DNA from: Saccharopolyspora spinosa NRRL 18395
GTDB taxonomy: Bacteria > Actinomycetota > Actinomycetes > Mycobacteriales > Pseudonocardiaceae
NCBI RefSeq assembly: GCF_000194155.1
Contig: NZ_GL877878.1
Span: 1,328,351 to 1,392,350 of the forward strand
Direction: 5' to 3'
DNA: 64,000 nucleotides
Below, piece by piece: positions 19,103-27,817 of this stretch. How positions within the stretch are numbered: position 1 is the first letter of the stretch; every line of letters starts with the position of its first letter. A program made the translations under genes and the position numbers. A model generated the notes under the pieces. That model saw nothing but the letters and a program-made list of their open reading frames with translations. It ran no database searches and was not told where the DNA came from.

Positions 19103-20146
19103 ATGAAACGCAAGCACGTCGCTTACGCGGCGACCGCCGGTGCCGCCGCGGGCGTCCTGGGCCTGACCATGCTGACGCTGCCCGCCGGGGCGGGTGCGGC
19201 CCCGGCACTACCCGAGGTGGCACCGGAGCAGCTGGTGGAGTCGGTGATGCGGGCTCAGCCACCGGCGCTGACCGGCACCGTGGAGGTGGACAACGCGCTC
19301 GGATTACCCGCGATCCCCGGCGCGGGGCAGGCCTCCGAGATGCTCGCCAACGGAACCAGCAAGTTCCAGGTGTGGGCCGACGGCCAAGGCCGCCACCGCG
19401 TTTCGGTTCCCTCGCACAACGGCGAGCTGACCGTAGTCGACGACGGCTCGACGGTGTGGAAGTGGGACTCCGCCGAGCAGAAGGTCGTACGCTCCCCTGA
19501 GCACGCGCCGGAAGCGGCAGAGCACGCCGCCCCAGCTGACCCCGCGGCGACGGCGCGCGAGATCATCGACAAGCTCCGCCAGACCAGCGACGTCAAGGTG
19601 GACGGCACGGCCAGCGTCGCCGGCCGCGACGCCTACGACCTGGTCCTGACGCCGAAGCCGACCGAGCGCACGTTGCTGCGTGAGGTGCGGGTCGCGGTGG
19701 ACGCGGAGAAACGCATTCCACTGGAGGTCTCGGTGCTCACCAACGGCTCGAACGACCCGGCGCTGCAGGTCGGATTCAGCAGCGTCGACATGAGCGCGCC
19801 GGACCCGGCCCTGTTCCAGTTCACCCCGCCCGCAGGCGCGAAGGTGGAGGACGGCAAGGCCGAGCACTCGCCCCAGCAGCGCCCGGCCCACCCGCAGGGC
19901 GAACACAAGGTCGTCGGCGACGGCTGGGACTCGGTCCTGGTGGCTCAGCTGCCGCAGCAGGAGAAGCAGAACGGCCAGGACCCGCGCCAGATCGCCGAGC
20001 GGGTCGGCAAGCCGATCAGCGGGCCGTGGGGCAACGGCTGGATCATCGGGACCGCGGCGGGCAACGCCCTGCTGACCTCCGATGGTCGCCTCGCGGTCGG
20101 CGCGGTGCCGGAACAGGTGCTCACCGCCGCTCTCGGCGAGGCGTGA
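19103..20146 (+). CDS. Exported LolA-like/DUF2092 protein
   Basis: 347 residues. The signal peptide ends around AGAAPALP. The mature part shows the LolA/RseB-like half-barrel pattern: LTGTVEVDNALG, KFQVWADGQGRHRVSVPS, ELTVVDDGSTVWKWDSAEQKV, RDAYDLVLTPKPTERTLLREV and LFQFTPPAGAKV. Such proteins in actinomycetes bind lipids or act in envelope sensing. AGGAGG precedes the ATG. The stop overlaps the start of an ABC ATPase, so the protein is probably a partner of that exporter. Confidence 0.85.
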   Translation: MKRKHVAYAATAGAAAGVLGLTMLTLPAGAGAAPALPEVAPEQLVESVMRAQPPALTGTVEVDNALGLPAIPGAGQASEMLANGTSKFQVWADGQGRHRVSVPSHNGELTVVDDGSTVWKWDSAEQKVVRSPEHAPEAAEHAAPADPAATAREIIDKLRQTSDVKVDGTASVAGRDAYDLVLTPKPTERTLLREVRVAVDAEKRIPLEVSVLTNGSNDPALQVGFSSVDMSAPDPALFQFTPPAGAKVEDGKAEHSPQQRPAHPQGEHKVVGDGWDSVLVAQLPQQEKQNGQDPRQIAERVGKPISGPWGNGWIIGTAAGNALLTSDGRLAVGAVPEQVLTAALGEA

Positions 20147-21111
20147 TGACGAACGCAGTCGAAGCGGTGGGGGCGGCTGCGGCCGCCCCCACCGCGGGCG
20201 ATCTCGCCGCGCGCACCGTGGGCCTGCGCAAGACGTACGGCAAAACCGTCGCAGTGGCGGGCGTCGACCTCGCGGTGCCGCGCGGCGGGGTGGTCGGCGT
20301 GCTCGGCCCCAACGGTTCGGGCAAGACGACCACGATCCGGATGCTGCTCGGGCTCACCGCCCCCACTTCGGGCGAGGTCGAACTGCTGGGCCACCGGTTG
20401 CCGGAGCACAGCGGACGGGTGCTGCCGCGGGTCGGCGCGCTGGTCGAAGGGCCCGGTTTCCACCCGTTCCTGTCCGGCCGGGAGAACCTGCTCCGCTGCG
20501 CGGCGATGGAGCCGGCGCTGCGCGGTCCGGAGATCCGCGGGGTGGTCGAACAAGCGCTGGAACGCGTCGGGTTGGACGCCTCCGCCGGCCGGCGGTACCG
20601 GGGCTACTCGCTCGGCATGAAGCAGCGGTTGGGCCTGGCTGCAGCCCTGCTGGTGCCGCGCGAGCTGGTGGTGCTCGACGAGCCCACCAACGGCCTGGAC
20701 CCGGCCGGCACCCGCGAGATCCGCCGGATCATCGCGGAACTGCACAAGGCGGGTACGACCGTGTTGGTGTCCTCGCACCTGCTCGCCGAGATCGAGGCGA
20801 CCTGCACGCACGCCGCAGTGCTGCACCGGGGTTCGCTGGTCGCGCAGGGCGAGCTGGCCGCCATGCTGGAGTCCGGCGCACCGCACCTCGTGGTGTCCAC
20901 ATCGGACGTTTCCGGCGCCGTGGCGACGCTGCACGACAAAGGCGTGCCAGCGCGGGAGGAAAGCGGAGCGGTCCGCGTCGAGTTGTCCGATGTGGACTCA
21001 TCCGAGGTAGTAGCGATCCTCGTGCACGCCGGGGTGCCGGTGCAGGAAGCGCGCCGGGCCCGGACCGGGCTCGAGGACCTCTTCGCCCGGTTGACCGAGG
21101 AGGAACTGTGA
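20146..21111 (+). CDS. ABC transporter ATP-binding protein (exporter type)
   Basis: 321 residues: Walker A GPNGSGKTTT, signature YSLGMKQRL, Walker B LVVLDEPTNGLDP, switch His SSHLL. A ~90-residue C-terminal extension follows the nucleotide-binding domain, as in the DrrA/CcmA-like exporter group. The ATG at 20146 overlaps the preceding TGA. The permease follows with a 4-base overlap. Substrate unknown; the LolA-like gene ahead suggests an envelope or lipid-related cargo. Confidence 0.92.
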   Translation: MTNAVEAVGAAAAAPTAGDLAARTVGLRKTYGKTVAVAGVDLAVPRGGVVGVLGPNGSGKTTTIRMLLGLTAPTSGEVELLGHRLPEHSGRVLPRVGALVEGPGFHPFLSGRENLLRCAAMEPALRGPEIRGVVEQALERVGLDASAGRRYRGYSLGMKQRLGLAAALLVPRELVVLDEPTNGLDPAGTREIRRIIAELHKAGTTVLVSSHLLAEIEATCTHAAVLHRGSLVAQGELAAMLESGAPHLVVSTSDVSGAVATLHDKGVPAREESGAVRVELSDVDSSEVVAILVHAGVPVQEARRARTGLEDLFARLTEEEL

Positions 21112-21959
21112 CGGCGACAGCGGCAGTCACGACAACAGCGCGGACATCGGCCCCGCTGGGCCGAGTCCTGGTCGCCGAGCTGCGATGGGTGCTGCGCCGG
21201 CCGCGCAACCTGCTGGCGCTTCTGCTGCTCGCAGGCCTTCCGGTGCTGCTCGGTACCGCGATCGCCGTCACCGGCGGGCCCGGCAGCCGCGGCGGAGGTT
21301 CGATCCTCGCCGCCGTGGCCGGGAACGGGCTGGTGCTGCCGGTCGCGGCCCTCGTGCTCGCGCAGTCGTTGCTACTGCCGCTGGTGGTGGCGATGGTCGC
21401 GGCGGACGCGCTGGCCGGGGAGGCTTCGCACGGCACGCTGCGCGGCCTGCTGCTCGCGCCCGTGGGCAGGGTGCGGCTGGTCGGCATCAAGGCCTTCGGC
21501 GTGCTGGTGCTGGCAGTGCTCGCGGTGACCGTCGTCGCCGTCAGCGGTGTCCTGACCGGGCTCGTCATCGTCGGCGGCGACGGCATGGTCACGCTCTCGG
21601 GCACCACGCTGCCGATCGGTTCGGCGCTGGGCCGGGTGGCGCTGGCCGCCGGGTGGTCCGCAGTGCAGATGGCCGCCGTGGGGGCGGTCGCGCTGGCGAT
21701 CTCGTCGCTCACCGAGCACCCGCTGGTGGTCATGGCCGCCACCTTGGGCGGGCTGATCGTGTTCGGGGTGCTCGGCACGATCCCGGCCCTGGACTGGTTG
21801 CAGCCGGTGTTGATCACCACGGACTGGTCGGCGGTGATGGACGTGCTGCGCGATCCGATGAGCGGCGACACGCTGGTTACCGGCCTGTTCCGCGCGGGGT
21901 GCTACCTGCTGATCGGCCTGTCCGCCACCATCGCGCGCGTGGTCACCAAGGATGCCTGA
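21108..21959 (+). CDS. ABC-2 type permease
   Basis: 283 residues, about six hydrophobic helices. The amphipathic N-terminus LVAELRWVLRRPRNLLALLLL is typical of ABC-2 permeases (shown within limits), and EASHGTLRGLLLAPVGRVRLV is the cytoplasmic loop that contacts the ATPase. The GTG at 21108 overlaps the ATPase TGA. It is the last gene of the three-gene unit and is followed immediately by a hairpin. Confidence 0.9.
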   Translation: MTATAAVTTTARTSAPLGRVLVAELRWVLRRPRNLLALLLLAGLPVLLGTAIAVTGGPGSRGGGSILAAVAGNGLVLPVAALVLAQSLLLPLVVAMVAADALAGEASHGTLRGLLLAPVGRVRLVGIKAFGVLVLAVLAVTVVAVSGVLTGLVIVGGDGMVTLSGTTLPIGSALGRVALAAGWSAVQMAAVGAVALAISSLTEHPLVVMAATLGGLIVFGVLGTIPALDWLQPVLITTDWSAVMDVLRDPMSGDTLVTGLFRAGCYLLIGLSATIARVVTKDA

Positions 21960-21960
21960 C

Positions 21961-21988
21961 GGTGCGGGGGCGGCGACGCCTCCGCACC
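21961..21988 (+). terminator. Stem-loop after ABC exporter operon
   Basis: Twelve-base arms GGTGCGGGGGCG / CGCCTCCGCACC (one mismatch) with a 4-base loop, starting one base after the permease stop. Confidence 0.7.
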
Positions 21989-22381
21989 CGGCATCAGCGC
22001 TGGAGCACCGCGTGGAGCTCCAGCCAGGCGGCCTTCAGCAGCAGGCGCGTCGTTCCGGCCCGCCCCAGGACGGGGGTCGTGCGGGCACGGCGAGGTGGTC
22101 GTTGCTGCTCGTGGCGCACGTGGAACCCTTCGATCTTGCTGGGCCGGGCGCCACCGCGCCCGCCCGAGACCCAACGCCTGGCAAGACCCCGTTGTCCCGC
22201 CAGGCCGCACGCCGCCCGGGGGCGTGCCCCGTCCGAACCGTGCGACGGACACATTGCTCTTTACTCGCCGGTTGCGCAAGGAAATTTTCGGTGCTGGCCG
22301 CGATCGGCGCCTCCGCGACGCACGTCGCCCGCGCCGGACCGGGCAGGTAAGTTCGGCTCCGTCCGCGTTCGAAGGGGAGTC
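21989..22381. other. Intergenic region without a recognised gene
   Basis: About 390 bp between the exporter terminator and the aldo/keto reductase. A minus-strand frame (21994-22254) and a plus-strand frame are open but Arg/Pro-rich without recognisable domains or good ribosome sites. The last 80 bp presumably carry the reductase promoter; no clear boxes are visible. Confidence 0.5.
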
Positions 22382-23386
22382 ATGGAATTCCGCCATCTCG
22401 GCCGCAGCGGCCTGGTCATCAGCGAACTCGCCTACGGAAACTGGATCACCCACGGATCCCAGGTCGAGGAGGACGCCGCGACCGCGTGCATCCGCGCGGC
22501 ACTGGACGCCGGGATCACCACGTTCGACACCGCCGACGTCTACGCCGAGGGCCGCGCCGAGGCCGTCCTGGGCCGCGCGCTGCGGGGCGAGCGCCGCGCA
22601 GGCCTGGAGATCTTCACCAAGGCGTACTTCCCCACCGGGCCGGGCCGCAACGACCGCGGTCTCAGCCGCAAGCACATCATGGAGTCCATCGACGCTTCGC
22701 TGCGGCGGCTGCAGACCGACTACGTGGACCTGTACCAGGCGCACCGCTTCGACCCGGAAACGCCGCTGGAGGAGACTATGGAGGCGTTCGCCGACGTGGT
22801 CCGCAGCGGGAAGGCGTTCTACATCGGGGTCTCGGAGTGGACCGCCGAGCAGATCCGCGCCGGCCATGCGATGGCCCGGGAGCTGCACGTGCCGATGGTG
22901 TCCAGCCAGCCGCAGTACTCGGCGCTGTGGCGGGTGATCGAGGACGAGGTGATGCCGACCTCGGCGGAGCTGGGCATCGGCCAGATCGTCTGGTCCCCCA
23001 TCGCGCAGGGCGTGCTCACCGGCAAGTACCTGCCCGGGGCCACCCCACCTGCGGGTTCCCGCGCCACGGACGAGAATGGCGGCGCGACGTTCGTGTCCCG
23101 CTTCCTCCGCGACGAGGTGTTGGAGCGGGTGCAGCTGCTCAAGCCGCTGGCCGACGAGGCGGGGCTGTCGCTGGCGCAGCTGGCGGTGGCCTGGGTGCTG
23201 CAGAACCCGGACGTCTCGGCAGCCATCATCGGCGCCTCCCGGCCCGAGCAGATTACCGAGAACGTCGCGGCCTCCGGGGTGAAGCTGGAGGCCGAGCTGT
23301 TGCGGCGCATGGACGAGATCCTCGCCCCGGTCGTCGAACGCGACCCAGGCAAGACCGCCGAGAACGCCCCGAAGGCCCGGAAGTGA
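22382..23386 (+). CDS. Aldo/keto reductase (AKR, Kv-beta-like subgroup)
   Basis: 334 residues, TIM barrel. The catalytic tetrad is visible: Asp and Tyr in TFDTADVYAEG, Lys in EIFTKAYF, His in LYQAHRFD. The NADPH-binding end is AAIIGASRPEQITEN. The GIGQIVWSPIAQGVLTGKY segment resembles the potassium-channel beta-subunit/YghZ subgroup. AAGGGGAG precedes ATG 22382. It stands alone, and the physiological carbonyl substrate cannot be inferred. Confidence 0.94.
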   Translation: MEFRHLGRSGLVISELAYGNWITHGSQVEEDAATACIRAALDAGITTFDTADVYAEGRAEAVLGRALRGERRAGLEIFTKAYFPTGPGRNDRGLSRKHIMESIDASLRRLQTDYVDLYQAHRFDPETPLEETMEAFADVVRSGKAFYIGVSEWTAEQIRAGHAMARELHVPMVSSQPQYSALWRVIEDEVMPTSAELGIGQIVWSPIAQGVLTGKYLPGATPPAGSRATDENGGATFVSRFLRDEVLERVQLLKPLADEAGLSLAQLAVAWVLQNPDVSAAIIGASRPEQITENVAASGVKLEAELLRRMDEILAPVVERDPGKTAENAPKARK

Positions 23387-23395
23387 CCTGCGCGG

Positions 23396-23815
23396 CTAGT
23401 GGCTGAGCCGCTCCGACACCGACGGCTGGCGAGGTGCCGGCACGAACGGCGTGGACTGCGCAGCCGAGTGACGTCGTCTCGCGCGCGACACAGCGCCCGC
23501 GATCAGCCCGACCACGGCGGCGAGCAGGAGAATGCCGAGCCCGACGACGGTCGACCCGTCGACAGTGAGGTCACCGCGCACGCCGATCGAGAAGGTGGCG
23601 AAGAGGGCCCAGCACACCGCCGCGGTCGCGGTGGCTGCGGGCACCGTCGTGAGTGCCGAGACGATGGCGACTAAGATCGCCAGCAGCACCACGGCGGCTG
23701 CGGGGCGGGCCGTCTCGTCCACCGCGATGCACGCTGTGACGACCACGAATCCGCTGGCGAACCCGAGCGGATATCCGAAACCCCCTGGCAGGACCTGCGA
23801 TTCCGAAGGCATCAT
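23396..23815 (-). CDS. Small membrane protein, unknown
   Basis: 139 residues from the ATG at 23815 (a second ATG follows at once at 23812, and the frame is open further upstream to 23899). Four hydrophobic segments: FGYPLGFASGFVVVTACIAV, AAAVVLLAILVAIVSALT, ATAAVCWALFATFSIGV and VVGLGILLLAAVVGLIAGAV. An Arg-rich cytoplasmic tail follows. It resembles the many four-helix actinomycete envelope proteins of unknown role. It ends 9 bp from the convergent aldo/keto reductase. The start is uncertain because GGAGG lies 14 bases upstream. Confidence 0.65.
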   Translation of the reverse strand: MMPSESQVLPGGFGYPLGFASGFVVVTACIAVDETARPAAAVVLLAILVAIVSALTTVPAATATAAVCWALFATFSIGVRGDLTVDGSTVVGLGILLLAAVVGLIAGAVSRARRRHSAAQSTPFVPAPRQPSVSERLSH

Positions 23816-23948
23816 CCGACCATTAGACGCCTCCGGAAGCCGCTGTCCGCGAAGTTTCCGCCACTTTGCCGCCCACCAGCGCAATCCTGACAAGACCATG
23901 ACGGCAACTTACTCGGGCCCCGGTTCCCGGTCTTGCTTTGCCGCCGGG

Positions 23949-24518
23949 TCAGGCTGGCGGTCCGGAGTGGACGATCAGCACCAAGGCCGGGTCCGGGCTC
24001 GTGCGGCGGTGGCGGTGCTTGGCGCGGCCGGGGCAGGCGATGCTGTCGCGCGGGCCGAGCTCGTGCACGGCCGGTTTCTCTGGCTCCACCAGGAGTTCCA
24101 CCTCGATCGTCCCGGAGACCACGTAGACGAACTCGCGGCGGGCATGGCTGAAGTAGTCTTCGAACTCCTCGGTCCTGACGACCCTTTCGGTCACGTCGGC
24201 GCCCGCCTCGTAGTGGTCGAGCAGCCGCACCGAGTCCACCACCTGGTCCGTGCCCTGCTCCAAACGGACGCCTCCGGCCGACGGTGCGGCCTCGGCCAGG
24301 AAGGCCTGCTGCGTCGTGCGCAGCGATTCGGCGATCAGGAAAAGCGAGCGCATCGAGGGGCGCGCCCGCCCGCGCTCGACCTGGCTCAGGAACGGGTGCG
24401 AGAGCCCGGTGTCCGCGGCGACCTGGACCAGCGTGCACCCGAGTTCCTTGCGGCGGGAGCGGATCGCCGCGCCGAGGCGGATGTCCGCGTCCTGCACACC
24501 GCGACGCCTGTCGCCCAC
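23949..24518 (-). CDS. XRE-family regulator with C-terminal cupin
   Basis: 189 residues. The HTH at about 12-66 (LGCTLVQVAADTGLSHPFLSQVERG) is followed by a cupin_2 domain (VVSGTIEVELLVEPEKPAVHELGPRDSIACPGRAKHRHRR, seen in pieces) that probably binds a small ligand. GGAGGGGG lies 5 bases before GTG 24518. It is divergent from the flavodoxin-fold reductase across 144 bp containing an ATGTT-N9-AACAT palindrome, so it likely controls that gene and itself. Confidence 0.9.
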   Translation of the reverse strand: MGDRRRGVQDADIRLGAAIRSRRKELGCTLVQVAADTGLSHPFLSQVERGRARPSMRSLFLIAESLRTTQQAFLAEAAPSAGGVRLEQGTDQVVDSVRLLDHYEAGADVTERVVRTEEFEDYFSHARREFVYVVSGTIEVELLVEPEKPAVHELGPRDSIACPGRAKHRHRRTSPDPALVLIVHSGPPA

Positions 24519-24552
24519 TGCTTCCCCCTCCGCTAGGCGCTGCCCGCCATCG

Positions 24553-24571
24553 ATGTTACCTGTATCAACAT
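24553..24571. promoter_or_regulatory. Palindrome in XRE/reductase divergent promoter
   Basis: ATGTT-N9-AACAT, 35 bp upstream of the XRE start, in an AT-rich patch. It is a candidate operator for the XRE-cupin regulator. Confidence 0.5.
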
Positions 24572-24662
24572 TCCTCGTCCCCTCCCCCCCGTTCGGCGAG
24601 TTGCCCGGTGCGGCGCTCAGTGCTGCACTGACCGCTCGGAGACGTGGCAGGGGGCGAGGGCG

Positions 24663-25382
24663 ATGACCGAAGCGACCGAACCAGTTTTCGACAACCTTCG
24701 CGCGCTGTTCATCAACTGCACACTCAAGCGCTCGCCGGAGCGCAGCAACACCGAAGGCCTGCTCGAACTCAGCGCGGGAATTATGCGCAGCAGCGGCGTC
24801 GAGGTCGACAGCATCCGCGCCGTCGACCACGACATCGCCGTAGGTGTCTGGCCGGACATGACCGAGCACGGCTGGGCCACCGACGAATGGCCGCAGCTGT
24901 ACCAGCGGGTCCTGGCGGCGAACATCCTGGTGCTGGCCGGGCCGATCTGGCTCGGGGACAACAGTTCCGCGATGAAGCACGTCATCGAACGGCTCTACGG
25001 CTGCTCGTCGCTGCTCAACGACGCCGGCCAGTACGCCTACTACGGACGCGTCGGCGGCTGTCTGATCACCGGCAACGAAGATGGCGTCAAGCACTGCGCG
25101 ATGAACGTCCTCTACAGCCTCCAGCACCTCGGCTACACCGTCCCGCCGCAGGCCGACGCCGGATGGATCGGCTCGATCGGGCCCGGTCCGTCCTATTTGG
25201 ACCCCGATTCCGGTGGTCGGGAGAACGACTTCACCAACCGCAACACCACGTTCATGACCTACAACCTCATGCACGTGGCGGCGATGCTCGACCGGGCGGG
25301 CGGCATCCCCGCCTACGGCAACCAGCGCACGGAGTGGGACGCGGGCTGCCGCCCCCACTTCGAGAACCCCGAGCACCGCTGA
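24663..25382 (+). CDS. Flavodoxin-fold NAD(P)H-dependent reductase
   Basis: 239 residues. LRALFINCTLKRSPERSNTE gives the FMN phosphate-binding loop; ILVLAGPIWLGDNSSAMKHVIERL is the second FMN loop of the NADPH-dependent FMN reductase (WrbA/ArsH-like) family. Near the C-terminus FTNRNTTFMTYNLMHVA is conserved in the actinomycete subgroup. It probably reduces quinones or azo/nitro compounds. GGGGCGAGGG precedes the ATG. Its divergent XRE-cupin neighbour is the likely regulator. Confidence 0.88.
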   Translation: MTEATEPVFDNLRALFINCTLKRSPERSNTEGLLELSAGIMRSSGVEVDSIRAVDHDIAVGVWPDMTEHGWATDEWPQLYQRVLAANILVLAGPIWLGDNSSAMKHVIERLYGCSSLLNDAGQYAYYGRVGGCLITGNEDGVKHCAMNVLYSLQHLGYTVPPQADAGWIGSIGPGPSYLDPDSGGRENDFTNRNTTFMTYNLMHVAAMLDRAGGIPAYGNQRTEWDAGCRPHFENPEHR

Positions 25383-25386
25383 ACGG

Positions 25387-25417
25387 GGCGGGAGTGGCCA
25401 GCGACTACTCCCGCCCT
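25387..25417. terminator. Bidirectional stem-loop
   Basis: Perfect 10-bp arms GGGCGGGAGT / ACTCCCGCCC with an 11-base loop fill the gap between the convergent reductase and MFS genes. Confidence 0.75.
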
Positions 25418-25419
25418 CG

Positions 25420-26739
25420 CTACCTCTCGGTCGGTTCGACGGTCAGGTCGGCATCGCGGGTCTCGCGCATGAACCAGACGCACACCGCGCATATCACGGC
25501 AATCAGCACCACGTAGGCCGAGATCGGCAGCGACGAGCCGGTCCAGGCGATCAACTGGGTGGCCAGGATCGGGCTCAGCCCGCCGCCGACGATGCTGCTG
25601 GCGTTGTAAGCCACCGACGAGCCCGTGTAGCGGTAACGGGTCGCGAACAGCTCCGGCAGGAACAGGAATGCGCCCATCGGCGCGAACAGGGCCGCGAACG
25701 CGATCATGCCCACCGACATGCCGATGGCGATCAGCACCGGCTGCTTCGTGTTGATCAGCGCGAACAGCGGGAACGCCCACGCGATCGCCAGGATCGCGGC
25801 ACCTAGGCAGACCCGGCGCCGACCGACCCGGTCCGAGTACATCGCCAGGACCGGGGTGGCGATGCCCATCACCGCGGCCGCGATCATCGCGCAGATCAGC
25901 AGCATGTTCTTGCCCAGGTGCAGCACCTCGGTACCGTAGGACAGCGAGAACGTGGTGATCGTGTAGAACAGCGTGTGCGCGAGGATGAACGAACAGGTCG
26001 CCAGCAGCAGAGTTTTGGGCTGGCGCTTGAAGACCTCGACGATCGGCGCCTTGGCCTTCTCCTGCTCCCGCATGGCCTTCTCGAACACCGGCGTCTCCGC
26101 GATCTTCATCCGGATGTAGTAGCCGACGATGATCAGCAGCGCGCTGGCCAGGAACGGCACCCGCCAGCCCCACGAGTCGAACGACTCCTCCGGCATGGTT
26201 CCGCCGAGCGCGAGGAACGCGGAACCGGCGATGACGAAGCCGACCGCCGGACCGACCTGCGGGAAGCTCGACCACAGCCCGCGCTTGCCCTGCGGCGCGT
26301 ACTCGGTGGCCAGCAGCACGGCACCGCCCCACTCACCGCCTAGCCCGAAACCCTGCAAGAACCGGCAGGTCACCAGCAAGATCGGCGCCGCGACGCCGAT
26401 CGTCTCGAACGTCGGCAGGAGACCGATCGCCACGGTGCCGGTCCCCATCAGCAGCAGCGAGACGATCAGCATTGTCTTGCGACCGATGCGGTCGCCGAAG
26501 TGGCCGAACACCACGGCCCCGACCGGCCTGGCGATGAACCCGACGCCGAAGGTGGCGAACGCCGCGAGCGTGCCCGCCAGCGGCGAGAACGTCGGGAAGA
26601 ACAAGTGGCCGAACACCAGCGCCGCCGCGGTTCCGTAGATGTAGAAGTCGTAGAACTCGATGGCGGTGCCGATGAAGCTCGCCGCGACGATGCGCCCCTT
26701 GGGCACCGCAGTGGGTGGCGAGCTGGCAGCGATGGACAT
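25420..26739 (-). CDS. MFS transporter, metabolite:H+ symporter (MHS) subfamily
   Basis: 439 residues, 12 helices. Hallmarks are SFIGTAIEFYDFYIYG in helix 1, the MFS motif FGHFGDRIGRK, and RFLQGFGLGGEWGGA after helix 4, which is diagnostic of the ShiA/ProP/KgtP group. Cargo is probably a carboxylate, betaine or proline-like compound. The ATG at 26739 is used because GGAGG lies 7 bases upstream; the GTG two codons earlier is too close. Confidence 0.94.
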   Translation of the reverse strand: MSIAASSPPTAVPKGRIVAASFIGTAIEFYDFYIYGTAAALVFGHLFFPTFSPLAGTLAAFATFGVGFIARPVGAVVFGHFGDRIGRKTMLIVSLLLMGTGTVAIGLLPTFETIGVAAPILLVTCRFLQGFGLGGEWGGAVLLATEYAPQGKRGLWSSFPQVGPAVGFVIAGSAFLALGGTMPEESFDSWGWRVPFLASALLIIVGYYIRMKIAETPVFEKAMREQEKAKAPIVEVFKRQPKTLLLATCSFILAHTLFYTITTFSLSYGTEVLHLGKNMLLICAMIAAAVMGIATPVLAMYSDRVGRRRVCLGAAILAIAWAFPLFALINTKQPVLIAIGMSVGMIAFAALFAPMGAFLFLPELFATRYRYTGSSVAYNASSIVGGGLSPILATQLIAWTGSSLPISAYVVLIAVICAVCVWFMRETRDADLTVEPTER

Positions 26740-26939
26740 GGGCACTCCTCCGTGACCGGTTGGACAGCGCGAAGCGGCGCCGAAGCCGATAGATCCTCGC
26801 CCCTTGGAACGCGCGCTGTGAAGATCTTGAACCAGGCAAATTCGCCGGGGCGGTGCAGGCCCTGCGTCGTCCGGCCCGGACTGGCCGCTGGTGGCGCCGT
26901 CGTCCTAGGCTGAGTGGTGCCGACCAGCTGGAGGTGCGC

Positions 26940-27674
26940 ATGACCGACCGGTCCGTGCCTGCGGTTTTCGAGCGGGTGCTGCCGTTGTTGGCATCCGCAC
27001 CGGAGCATCCGGACACCAGCCGCGGATACCTGGACCTCCTCGGCGCGCAGGGCGAGGCACCCTCCGGCCCGATCCAGTCGTTCTGGGAGTCGAAGGCCGG
27101 TTCGGCCCTCTACGACCACGCGCAGTCGCTCACCCGGCGCGTGCTCCCGATGTGGTTCGGGCTGCCCACCCGGGCGTATCCGCCCGCCGGTGGGCGGGTG
27201 CTGGACATCGGCTGCGGGCCCGGCAACGTCACGGCCCGGCTGGGGCGCGCCGTCGGCCCGACCGGGCTCGCGATCGGCATCGACGTTTCCGGGGCGATGC
27301 TGGCGCGGGCCGCCCGCACCGAGACCACCGACAACGTCGGGTTCATCCGCGCCGACGCGCGCGAGCTACCGTTCCCCGACAGCACCTTCGACCTCGTCAC
27401 CAGCTTCGCCGCGCTGCAGCTGATCCCCGACCCGCACGACGTGCTGGCCGGGATGGCACGGGTGCTCGCCCCCGCCGGCTGGATCGCGGTCATGGTGCCG
27501 ACGCCGCGCGGCAGCCTGCTGCACCGGGCGGCGAAGCTGGTCGGAGGCCGGTCCGGCCTGGTGTTCTTCGACCCCGACGAGGTCGCCGAGCCGCTGCAGG
27601 CCGCCGGAGTAGGAGTCGTGCACACCCACCGCAGCGGCCCGGTGCTGTGGATCATCGCTCGGCTGCCGGCTTAG
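26940..27674 (+). CDS. Class I SAM-dependent methyltransferase
   Basis: 244 residues. Motif I is VLDIGCGPGNVTARLG and the acidic residue after beta-2 lies in AIGIDVSGAML. Next come ADARELPFPDSTFDLV and the post-motif VLAPAGWIAVMVP. It belongs to the UbiE/Methyltransf_11 group, whose acceptors are very diverse. ATG 26940 with GGAGG upstream. The end overlaps a convergent MerR-like remnant by 23 bp. Confidence 0.9.
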   Translation: MTDRSVPAVFERVLPLLASAPEHPDTSRGYLDLLGAQGEAPSGPIQSFWESKAGSALYDHAQSLTRRVLPMWFGLPTRAYPPAGGRVLDIGCGPGNVTARLGRAVGPTGLAIGIDVSGAMLARAARTETTDNVGFIRADARELPFPDSTFDLVTSFAALQLIPDPHDVLAGMARVLAPAGWIAVMVPTPRGSLLHRAAKLVGGRSGLVFFDPDEVAEPLQAAGVGVVHTHRSGPVLWIIARLPA

Positions 27675-27813
27675 TTTCCACGTCGATCGCTTTCCGGATC
27701 GCGGTCAGCACTTCGATCCGCTGCTGGATGGTCTCCGCTCCCGTTAGGTCCTTCTCCTCGTAGTACCGCAGCAACCGGACGGACACCCAGGTCCGGCCGC
27801 TCGACCGGCCCAA
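27652..27813 (-). pseudogene. MerR-type HTH remnant
   Basis: The 53-codon frame starts at TTG 27813 just after the XRE gene. GRTWVSVRLLRYYEEKDL aligns with the MerR DNA-binding helix pattern (xRTGVSVRTLRYYEEKGL), then jumps to AETIQQRIEVLTAIRKAIDV, which resembles the end of a MerR coiled coil. The wing and second HTH part are missing, so an internal deletion is inferred. A short functional peptide cannot be excluded. Confidence 0.55.
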
Positions 27814-27817
27814 AGAC

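Noticed and set aside
21994-22254. Minus-strand open frame of 86 codons
   Set aside because: Arg/Pro-rich, no ribosome site, no domain, and overlapped by another open frame; treated as non-coding.
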